Assembly (NCBI GenBank): GCA_030844895.1 | Contig: CM061227.1 | Coordinates: 79,061,738 to 79,125,737, forward strand | Source: Ambrosia x helenae | Taxonomy: Eukaryota > Streptophyta > Magnoliopsida > Asterales > Asteraceae | Length of the DNA stretch: 64,000 bases | Direction of reading: 5' to 3' | Shown here: piece by piece, positions 55,375-64,000 of the stretch | Numbering within the stretch: the stretch's first letter is position 1 | Layout of the letters: every line of letters begins with the position of its first letter | The notes under the pieces: model-generated | The model's input: the letters and a program-made list of their open reading frames with translations, nothing else | What the model was told of the DNA's origin: nothing | Databases searched by the model: none | Translations under genes and position numbers: made by a program

Positions 55375-55550
55375 GCGATTAGGGAGGCTAATCGCATGAA
55401 ATGTCACGTGATTAGGGCTAATCGCCCCATAAGTCAGGCGATTAGGGCTATTCGCCCCTGTAGCCAGGCGAGTAGGCCTACTCGCCCTTATTACACGCGA
55501 GTGGGGGTCTACTCGCCCCTGTTACATGCGATTAGCAAGGCTAATCGCCT
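55375..55550. repeat. Hairpin array, GCGATTAG...CTAATCGC type
   Basis: About six inverted pairs lie in 176 bp. Some pairs are GCGATTAG with CTAATCGC, others GCGAGTAG or GCGAGTGG with CTACTCGC. One unit is a perfect 20-bp palindrome (55467-55486). The paired changes keep the stems. Confidence 0.8.
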
Positions 55551-56207
55551 GTAACCTTGCTGTTCCGGTTTTTTCGCGCGCGTTTAACGCTCCAAATCAG
55601 ATCCAGAGCGTGTGTAACTACCCAATATCATCCCAAACACTATCCTAAACATGTTTACCCCAAAACCCTTCGTTCATCCTCGTAAAATCAGTCCTGCATG
55701 CAATCATAGCAATCCAAACACATACACATAGCATGCAACATTCAATTAACGCATGTAATCATAACCCTATTATTCAATTACTGAGATCTCTATCATCATA
55801 CTAACAATATTAATTCTGACCTAGCATGATTACACATCAAAACATCATCAAGATTCATAAAAATCCTATCTTTCTAATCACACATACCCATAACGCATGT
55901 TTATTAATTATAATCCGATTAATAACTCTTATTGACGATTTTCAGAAAGCTTTTTCGTTTATGAACAGGTCTGGACCATTAGGGATTGATTAAAAACGTT
56001 TACAAAGTATTATGGATGAGAATTAAACCTTGGAATTGCAAAAGGATGATGATTAGACCTTGAAACCTTGTGTTTTTTATCAAAATCGCCTTCCAGAGGT
56101 TGTTTCAGTGTTTGGGGCGGTTATGGGACGACTAGGGTTTGTTTAATTGAGTTTAGGAGGTTAAATGTTGTATTTATAGGCGTTTCTAGTCGTCCAGCCC
56201 GTTCCAT

Positions 56208-56342
56208 GCGATTGTGCAGGTTTATACGCGAGTAGGGTGCCTAATCGCATGACTGTTCATGCGATTAGCCCTATTCGCCTGTAGGGATCCCCCTACTCGC
56301 CCCAAAGTCATGCGATTAGGCTATCCCCCAAGCCTAATCGCC
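56208..56342. repeat. Second hairpin array in the same LTR
   Basis: The same GCGATTAG/CTAATCGC and GCGAGTAGG/CCTACTCGC words recur in this cluster, about 660 bp nearer the LTR start, with longer loops. Confidence 0.7.
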
Positions 56343-56722
56343 TATAGCCCCTATGTTGGTGTGTTTTGCGCGTTAAACCCCGTTTTAACATATGTTAATG
56401 CGTATTCATGTACCGACAAGTCACATAATGATTGTAAACACATAACACAAGTAAATACACATATTTACACTCGTTCACCAATTCCCGGGACTCGAGACTC
56501 GTACGTTCCGTATGCCCTGACGATCCTACAAATCGTCACCGTTTGTACACTTGGTTAAGGACCGACATCTAATGAACCTCTAGACCAACATCCAATGATC
56601 TTCTAGACTAACTAATAGTTCCCGAACCATAACCCGACTTAACTAACCCAGTTAAGTACAAAATACGCGTGACTCGCTAAGGTAGACTTTCATCTAGACA
56701 ACGTTGTTAACCCGAATTTGCC

Positions 56723-56883
56723 AGGTGTCACATCATCCCCACGTTAAAAGAATTTTCGTCCCGAAAATTGCGTAAGTAACAAAAGAAACAACGAAGGGAA
56801 TAAACAAACAGATAGGAATCAATAGAGAGTAGAAATCAAGAGAGAGATTTACCCGAGGTGTCACATCATCCCCACGTTAAAAG
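56723..56883 (-). repeat. Duplicated polypurine tract plus LTR start
   Basis: On the minus strand CTTTTAACGTGGGGATGATGTGACACC occurs in two copies, whose plus-strand spans are 56723-56750 and 56857-56883. The copy at 56733-56750 is the functional-looking tract abutting the LTR. The other, 133 bp upstream in element direction, looks like an earlier LTR junction. Confidence 0.75.
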
Positions 56884-56971
56884 GAATCTCGACCCGAGAT
56901 TCATTCAGCTGCCGAAGAGACATATCTCGACTCGAATGCTTCCTTAGGAAAGAGGTGAGGATACTTAGACT

Positions 56972-59900
56972 TCATCTGATCCTCCCGTTCCCATGTATAT
57001 TCCGGTCCCGGTTCGAGTTCCACCGAACCTTAACGATACGAATCTTGCTGTGACGTAGGCTACGAATCTTGTAATCGAGGATCTCCACAGGTTCTTCCAC
57101 AATCCGAAGACGATCATCAACCTTGATCTCTTCTAGTGGAACGATGAGAGACTCGTCAGCCAGACACTTCTTCAAGTTTGACACGTGAAAGACGTTATGT
57201 ACGTTACCGAGCTCCGTCGGCAGATCAAGTCGATATGCCACCGGCCCAATCCGTTCCATGATCGTAAATGGGCCGACATATCGCGGATTTAGTTTGCCAC
57301 GCTTCCCAAAGCGTATGACGCCCTTCCACGGTGAAACTTTTAGAAGTACCTTGTCATTGACTTGGAACTCCAGTGGTTTGCGACGTTGATCAGCATAACT
57401 CTTTTGTCGGTCCCGTGCTGCCGCCAACCGATTTCGAATCTGTACGATCTTTTCCGAAGTTTCGTACACTAGTTCAGGCCCAGTGAGTTGACTCTCACCC
57501 ACTTCAGCCCAACAAAGAGGAGAGCGGCATTTCCGTCCGTACAGTGCCTCGAACGGAGCAGCCTTGATGCTCGTATGATAACTGTTGTTGTACGAGAATT
57601 CTACCAACGGCAGATGAGCTTCCCAACCCTTCCCAAAATCGATCACACACGCCCGCAGCATGTCTTCTAAAGTTTGAATAGTACGCTCACTCTGACCGTC
57701 AGTCTGTGGATGGTAAGCCGTACTCATGTCTAGTTGGGTACCCAAAGCCTTGTGCAAAGACTTCCAGAAGTGAGAAGTAAAATGGGAGTCACGATCCGAG
57801 ATGATAGAAACAGGTACCCCGTGCTTAGAAACAACCTCCTTCAAGTAAAGACGAGCCAAACGATCCATAGTGTCGGTCTCCTTAATAGCAAGAAAATGGG
57901 CTGATTTCGTTAACCGATCGACAATCACCCATATCTTGTCGTTCCCGCTTGGTGACTTAGGAAGTTGTGTGACAAAATCCATAGTAATCCGTTCCCATTT
58001 CCATTCCGGAATTTCAGGTTGTTGCAGGAGACCCGACAGTTTCTGGTATTCCACCTTGACCTTAGCACAGGTCAAGCATTTGCTCACGTATGAGGCTATG
58101 TCCGACCTCATGTTCGGCCACCAGTAAAGCACCTTCAGATCTTGGTACATCTTATCCGAACCAGGATGAATAGAGTACCGGGACTTATGAGCCTCATCAA
58201 GAACAAGCTCCCGTAGTCCCCCGAATAAAGGAACCCATATGCGTTCTGCGAAGTAGTGCAGACCATCCGGTCTTCGCTCTAGGTGCTTGTCGGCACCGTG
58301 CATAGTTTCAGCTTTAAGGTTTTCCTCCTTCAAAGCTTCCAATTGGGCAGAACGGAGTTGATCAGGTAACGATGAATGAATAGTGAGCTGCAACGCCCGA
58401 ACGCGACGAGGTTTAGAAGATTCCTTCCTGCTCAAGGCGTCTGCTACAACATTCGCCTTGCCAGGATGGTACTTAATAGCACAATCATAATCGTTCAAAA
58501 GTTCAATCCAGCGACGCTGCCGTATGTTCAAGTGTTGTTGGTCGAAAATGTGTTGGAGACTCTTGTGATCGGTGTAGATGGTGCATTTGGTACCGTACAA
58601 GTAATGTCTCCAAATTTTCAACGCGAATACTACGGCACCCAACTCCAAGTCATGAGTTGTGTAGTTCTTCTCGTGCACTTTGAGTTGACGAGAAGCATAC
58701 GCAATCACTTTCTCGCGTTGCATCAACACGCAACCGAGTCCATGAATGGAAGCATCACAGTAAACGACAAAGTCATCAGGACCCTCAGGTAAAGACAGAA
58801 TAGGAGCAGAACACAGTTTAGACTTCAGTTCTTCGAACGCTGACTCTTGTGATTCACCCCAGTCGAACTTCCTATCCTTCTGAGTGAGAGTGGTGAGGGG
58901 TTGAGCAATCTTCGAGAACCCCTGAATAAAACGACGATAATAGCCTGCTAGGCCTAGGAATTGCCGCACCTCAGTTGGCGTCTTAGGTGCTCCCCAGTCC
59001 TTGATCGCTTCGATTTTAGCGGGATCGACATGAATTCCTAGTTCATTAACCACATGTCCTAGGAATTGAACTTCGCGTAACCAAAAGTCACACTTTGAGA
59101 ATTTGGCGTAAAGTTGTTCTCGTCGCAAGAGTTCCAAAACTAACCGCAGGTGTTCCCCGTGTTCGGTCTCGTTCTTGGAGTAGATCAGAATGTCATCAAT
59201 AAATACAATGACGAACTTATCCAGATATGGTTTACAGACGCGGTTCATCAAGTCCATGAAAACCGCTGGTGCGTTCGTGAGACCGAAAGGCATGACCAAG
59301 AATTCGAAATGGCCATAACGTGTTCGAAAAGCAGTCTTTGCAACGTCAGCCTCCCTGACGCGCAGCTGGTGATAACCGGACCTCAAGTCGATCTTGGAAT
59401 AATAACTAGAACCCTGGAGCTGGTCGAATAGATCATCGATACGAGGAAGAGGATAACGGTTCTTGATGGTCAACTTGTTCAGCTCTCTGTAGTCTACACA
59501 CAATCGGAAACTCCCATCCTTCTTCTTGACAAATAAAATCGGGGCTCCCCAAGGGGAGGAACTTGGTCGGATGAAACCCTTGTCCAAGAGTTCCTGTAAC
59601 TGGCTAGACAATTCCTGCATCTCGGGAGGTGCAAGACGATAGGGGGCCCGAGCAATAGGAGCAGCCCCTGGTACGAGATCAATACCGAACTCGACTTGAC
59701 GATGAGGAGGAAGACCAGATAAATCATCGGGAAAAACATCAAGAAATTCGCGTACCACCGGAATGTCGTCAATCTTCTTCTCATCACTGGAGGAAACAAA
59801 TAAAAGCGCCAATACGGCTGGGTAACCCTTTCGAAGACACTTAAGGGCTTTCATGCTAGAGATGATGTTTAGCGAAACACCACCCTTGATACCGTACACA

Positions 59901-60625
59901 GAAAGAAATTCTCCATCAGGGAGAGGAATCCGAATAACCTTATCGTAACAGACAATCTCCGCGCGATACAAAGATAACCAATCCATTCCTACCACAACGT
60001 CAAAACTACCCAATGGTACCTGCATAAGGTCGATGGGGAACGACAAACCCGATAACTCTAACTGACACTCCCGAAGAACACTAGTAGCTTCAATCGTTTT
60101 ACCGTCAGCCAACTCAATAATATACTTGGTCTCTAATGGTACAGATACTACATCTAGCAGTCGACTAACGTCCATGGATACAAAACTCTTGTCGGCACCA
60201 GAATCAAATAACACGCTAACAGAATGATTATTGAGAAGAAACGTACCGGTGACTGTATCAGGGTCCTGCCTAGCCTCAGCAGCTCCAATGACGAAGGCAC
60301 GTGCATTTCTGCCGCCGCCCCCGTTGTTACCATTCCCGTTGTTTCCACCCTGTTTCAGTTTTGGGCAATCCTTCTTGTAATGCCCAGTGTCACCGCAGTT
60401 GTAGCACCCTTGTTTCCCTGTAGTCCCCTGAGTAGTCGGAGCTGAACTGTTGGTCGGAGCCTGAGTCGATGGAAGTGTAACCCGACAGTCTTTAGCATAG
60501 TGGCCTGTTCGCTGGCAGCGGTGACAACGGTTACTGTCGCAGTTCCCTAGGTGATGGCGTCCACACTTGTTGCATTTGGGCAGTTTTCCTGCATAACCAC
60601 CCTGCTTATTACCCGAAGACGATGA
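56972..60625 (-). pseudogene. Chromovirus-like pol polyprotein (zinc knuckles, PR, RT, RH, INT)
   Basis: The frame is open from about 60625 to 56972. Residues below count from the first M of the 1,080-codon part at 60214. Upstream of it lie two CCHC knuckles ([14 protein letters not shown] and [14 protein letters not shown]). Then come protease (FDSGAD at 3-8), RT (FIDD at 338-341), RNase H (YCDAS at 485), the integrase zinc finger (H676, H683, C713, C716) and the catalytic triad D746, D807, E843 with D-X35-E spacing. A chromodomain-like C-terminus follows. All catalytic residues are present. The frame is broken upstream at the gag junction (60626-60630) and again near 57005, just inside the C-terminal domain, each by a single base in a G run. 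Confidence 0.85.
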
Positions 60626-61540
60626 CCCCCATTATCAAACTTTTTACTCTGCTGCGTAGACCCAGATCCCTTCCCGTCGTTTTCCCACTTACGCTTATTG
60701 TTCTCTGGAGCCTTAGCAGTCGAACCTTTCGCCGGCAAAATCCCCTCGTTCACCTTTAAATTAGTCATCCTATGTGCAGATCGAACTACCTCCGCATAAG
60801 TAGGATGATTCCCAGCAGCCACTAACCCTGCAATTTCCGGCACTAACCCTGAGACATAATGTTCAATCTTACGATACTCCGGCACGTGCAAATCGGGACA
60901 CAGCACCGCCAACTCATTCCTCCTAACCGTATACTTCTCGATTTCCGACCCATTCATCTTGAGGTTCCACACCTCATGTTCCAGCTTCTGTACCTCTTCT
61001 CTCGGGCAATACTCCCGCTTCAGCAACTGCACAAAGTTCTCCCACGGCATAGCATATGCCTCCCCAATACCCATATTCTGGGTAATACCATTCCACCAGG
61101 TCAATGCCACGTCTTGAAATAACGCAGCCGAATACTTCACCCGATCTTCTGGGAGACAGTTACACATCAAGAATACCGACTCCACTTTCTCCAACCACCT
61201 AAGCAAACTGACCGCACCCTCGGTGCCAGAGAATTCCTGGGGCTTGCAGTCCCGGAACATCTTATAGGTGCACATGGGTGGGGGTGGGTCAACAGGACCA
61301 CCTGAAATGAAACGTATGAGAAACTACGAATAACGTACACAAGACTCACCAATGAGGCAAAGAAAATGGATAAAACAACTTACCACCACCGTTGTGCCCT
61401 AACTGAAAGGCAGCCTGGAGCAAGTTGTTCAGATCAGCCTGTGACAGGTTAATACCTCCACCACGACCACCAGCACCACCACGACCACCACCGCGTCCAC
61501 CATTGCGACCACCTCCTCGTCCTCCACGCACTCCAGACAT
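60626..61540 (-). pseudogene. Chromovirus-like gag with an 82-bp intron, frameshifted at its 3' end
   Basis: Exon 1 (61540-61384) starts with ATG and encodes an Arg/Gly-rich N-terminus. A GT-AG interval (61383-61302) follows, and exon 2 starts at 61301 in matching phase. Exon 2 encodes the Gag domain (DCKPQEFSGTEGAVSLLRWLEK, LTWWNGI, REYCPREEVQKLEHE). At 60626-60630, a run of five Gs on the coding strand, the frame leaves that of the downstream zinc knuckles and pol. Without splicing, exon 1 ends in a stop after 64 codons. Confidence 0.7.
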
Positions 61541-62079
61541 GATTCTGGCAGAAAGAACGAGAAAATTTAGTTTCGCAGTTAAAGATAACTACTAATGTTC
61601 ACAAGATTAAAGCCAGATTCAGTCCAGGACTATCCCCTCAAACCCAGAGCTCACTAGGGCTTCCATGCATTTCGTTTTATGATTTTGTGTGCACCCAAAA
61701 TGATAAAACGCTCTACATGGTCCTCCAAGTGTTCTCCTAGTTCAAAGTTCAAATCACCGAACATAGACTCGTAGCTACACACCGTAATACTACGGTAGTT
61801 CATGACAAGTGTTTCTATTGGAGTGCGAAAGGGAGATGTCCGAGCCTTGGACAAATCTCAAGAACACACGAGTTACTCCAACAGACCATACTGCCTAGAA
61901 AAACAGGTAACCCAACCTAAGATAGAACGGATGATGTAACGTAGAAATACTAACGATTTAGAGACACCCCGACAAGACCATACGTAACCCACTATAACGT
62001 TTAGTACCATGTGATCGTCTAGTGTGTGCGACTCAGCTATAGACTAGACTCTACATGCAGTCCTAGTTCACTATAACCT
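61541..62079 (-). other. Leader of the chromovirus-like element
   Basis: Untranslated leader between primer-binding site and gag. A 66-codon frame at 61854-61654 is too short and has no domain. Confidence 0.4.
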
Positions 62080-62092
62080 GGCTCTGATACCA
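62080..62092 (-). other. Primer-binding site, minus strand
   Basis: The minus strand reads TGGTATCAGAGCC, three bases after the LTR end at 62096, and fixes the element's direction. Confidence 0.85.
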
Positions 62093-62095
62093 ATC

Positions 62096-62184
62096 TGTCA
62101 CACCCTCAAAATCCACTTGCGGAGTTTTACCGCGAGGCGCATGACAAACCAGGATCCAAACCAACGATCACAATAAACAAGTCT
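62096..62184 (-). mobile_element. Truncated 5' LTR of the chromovirus-like element
   Basis: Only the last 89 bp of the LTR remain, identical to 54211-54299. The rest, including its promoter, is replaced by LINE sequence at 62185. Confidence 0.85.
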
Positions 62185-62736
62185 TATGAAGTTTCATGGG
62201 CTAAGGTGGTTTGGTATAGTCAATCAATTCCTAGGCATGCCTTTGTTTTGTGGTTGGCCTATCAGAATAGGCTTATGACTCAGGATAGGTTAGCAAGGTG
62301 GAATTTACAAAATGTTGTTAAATGTGCTTTCTGTAATGATTGTGTGGATAGTCATGACCATCTCTTTTTTGGTTGTGATTATCCTTTGAGTGTGTGGAAC
62401 AGGTTGAAAGGGGAAGGTGGTCTTAATAATTTTTCGGCCAATGTTGTTGAATGCACTAATAGTCTTGCTATGTTGCCAATGAGAAGATCTATCCAGAGCA
62501 TAATTCAAAGGTTATTGCTTGCTGCCATGGTGTATTTCATATGGCAAGAAAGAAACCAGAGACTGTTCCAACAGAAATCCAGGAGTGTTGAGGAGTTATG
62601 TGCTGTCATTAGGGATTCTGTTAGGATGAAGTTGTTAGGGCTGAAAATTACATCTTCTCCTAGCAGTTTGTTTTTCAGCAAGATTTGGGGATTTAAAGTC
62701 TGGAAGAAGGAGGCTGACCAGCAGGTTAATTTATGA
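62185..62736 (+). pseudogene. LINE ORF2 C-terminus with zf-RVT domain
   Basis: The frame is open from the junction to the stop at 62736. It encodes the reverse-transcriptase-associated zinc-binding region of plant L1-type LINEs: WYSQSIPRHAFVLWLA, then QDRLARWN, then CAFCNDCVDSHDHLFFGC. The upstream endonuclease and RT lie outside or are lost at the junction with the LTR. The ORF end itself looks natural, with an untranslated region after it. Confidence 0.8.
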
Positions 62737-64000
62737 TGTGTATCCTTTTTAGTGTAATCCTTTTTTGGGCTTTGGGAGTGGCCCCTGGGTTGGGTTTGAT
62801 GTTAATGGGTATAGGGTGATTTTTTTGATTATAAAGAAATGGCTTGTAAGTTTTTTTGGTAATTGGGATTTGGTTAAAGGGTGGTGGGGTAAGAAGGATT
62901 ATCAAGTTTCTGATTGCTGTTTTATGAATCTCAGCTATGACTATTCTAGTCAATGGGGTGGGGGGTATTGTGGGAACTTGGGAGTTATAAGGTGTGTTAT
63001 TCAGCTTGGGATAGGGCTCTGGCCTTTGTGGCTTCCTCTTATTCTGATCAGTATTTTTAGCTCCTCACTTGTTCCTGGTATATTCTTGTTGAACAGTCCT
63101 GTTCCTTTGGTATTCTGGTTTATTTGTAAACTTGGTACCAATTCTGTTGTGTCTGATTTGGGTATAGTTTTTTCTGGTCTTGGGGTAAGACATCAATTGG
63201 GAGTTATAAGGTTGGATCAAGGTCATATCATTAGGTTCATTCTTTTGTCTGTGTTTTTTCTCTTTTCTAGTACCGGATATGACCTTGTGAGCATGGATGG
63301 TTTTTTGTTGCTAAGCCTTTTCTTGTTTTTGAGTCTGAAGTCTGCTGTCTCCTTTTGGAGCTGGGGTGGGGGGTTTCTTGGGAATCAAGGAGTTATAAGG
63401 GATTGGAAATGGCCTTGGGTAGTTATCCTTAGAAGTAGCTCCCTACCTGGTATTGCTAAAAGGTGTGTTTTTCATACACCTATGTGGATTATGTTGTGTT
63501 CCAACCATAGGAATCTAGGATATTGCAGCCATATTAGTATATTTTTTACTATTTGGTTTGCTTTTACCCTGAACTGGTGGGATCTAGGGAGTTATATGCA
63601 GGAGGTTTGCATTCACCTTGGAGAGATAAGGAAGCACTATACCATTGTCTATAGGACATTATACCTCACTCATAAAAGTTTTGCATTTTTTAGTACCTGG
63701 CAGTGGTATAGAAACCTGTTAATATCTGGTGTGCGTTTTGGTGTTAATGGCCTGTGTGTGTTCTTATTTGGGCATTTGCCCAGGGGGGTGGGGGTTAATA
63801 TGGGAACAAGGAGTCATAAGGAGACTTAAAATACGTTGGGTAGACATCTGGATTCATTTCTTATTCTATTCATATGTTTTTGTATGTCTCTGGGTCTGGG
63901 GGGTGGGCATTCTTATTAACAGATGGGAAAGATCACTGATCAGAGGTTTTGGTCCATCTTTGACACTCTGGTTCAGTTCTGCGTTTTGTAAGGGAGTTTT
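62737..64000 (+). repeat. LINE 3' region with diverged repeats of about 410-420 bp
   Basis: The word GGAGTTATAAGG or a close variant appears at 62981, 63200, 63389, 63588 and 63810. The forms at 62981, 63389 and 63810 are each preceded by GGTGGGGG and GGGAA, so the larger period is about 410-420 bp with a half-period variant. A long plus-strand frame here (62765-63829) is hydrophobic and GT-rich and is probably not a protein. No poly(A) tail is reached before the window ends. Confidence 0.55.

Larger units (their letters stand above)
54211..56732 (-). mobile_element. 3' LTR of a chromovirus-like Ty3/gypsy element
   Basis: On the minus strand the 2,522-bp LTR begins TGTGACACCTGG at 56732, after a polypurine tract, and ends GGGTGTGACA at 54211. 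The 89 bp surviving at the other end of the element (62096-62184) are identical to its terminus. It contains two clusters of GCGATTAG/CTAATCGC hairpin words. Confidence 0.8.

Noticed and set aside
62765..63829. 354-codon plus-strand frame after the LINE ORF
   Set aside because: GT-rich repeat sequence gives a hydrophobic, repetitive translation. It lies in the LINE 3' region and starts in the middle of a repeat unit.

Overview
Nuclear DNA of a eudicot plant. The Asteraceae are the best guess, from memory of the retroelement families (extra-ORF copia elements, Tat elements with an antisense ORF); no database was searched. Nearly all of the window is nested transposable elements. I see one conventional host gene, an intronless extracellular aspartic-protease-like protein of the GIP/EDGP/xylanase-inhibitor type at 44810-46099. 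No rRNA, tRNA or CRISPR array was recognised.

Left block, 1-18103 (+): a tandem internal-LTR-internal-LTR array of a non-autonomous LTR retrotransposon with LTRs of about 2.75 kb, an iMet primer-binding site and a polypurine tract, but no gag-pol. The first LTR (2711-12361) carries a 6.8-kb insertion (5112-11883) with a 5-bp target duplication AGGCC. The second LTR keeps the empty site. The insert contains two near-identical 1.88-kb LTRs head to head around a 16-bp spacer (5112-8889), then a small internal remnant and a third, diverged LTR copy that is split by a Helitron.

18104-30924: the 3' half of a Ty1/copia-like element with an extra ORF broken by a frameshift and one in-frame stop (20514-24130), and its 3' LTR. 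Then an LTR fragment with a GC palindrome, and the 3' end of a + strand Tat element (antisense two-exon ORF, polypurine tract, 3' LTR). A hAT-like foldback element and a diverged segmental duplication follow.

30925-43176 (-): a structurally complete 12.25-kb Tat-lineage Ty3/gypsy element with near-identical 882/883-bp LTRs and target duplication ATTCT. Its gag-pol is broken. A four-exon gene lies antisense between pol and the 3' LTR, behind its own TATA box, a G-box cluster and ACGT-core tandem repeats.

43177-46342: the host gene island. A Helitron ends 102 bp before the protease-like ATG and contains the likely TATA box. A Tourist-like MITE starts 9 bp after the stop codon.

46343-64000: a Ty3/gypsy 5' part (LTR, PBS, broken gag), a Ty1/copia 5' part (LTR, PBS, gag) cut by an inverted LTR, a minus-strand chromovirus-like Ty3 element (54211-62184) with an 82-bp gag intron and two one-base frameshifts, and a LINE fragment with a repeated 3' region.

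The mobile genes supply retrotransposition functions (Gag particle, protease, RT-RNase H, integrase), but every gag-pol copy here is broken or truncated. The most unusual structures are the head-to-head LTR palindrome that integrated as a unit, the regulated-looking antisense gene of the Tat element, an internal copy of an LTR core promoter ahead of the copia extra ORF, and hairpin arrays with compensatory changes inside an LTR.
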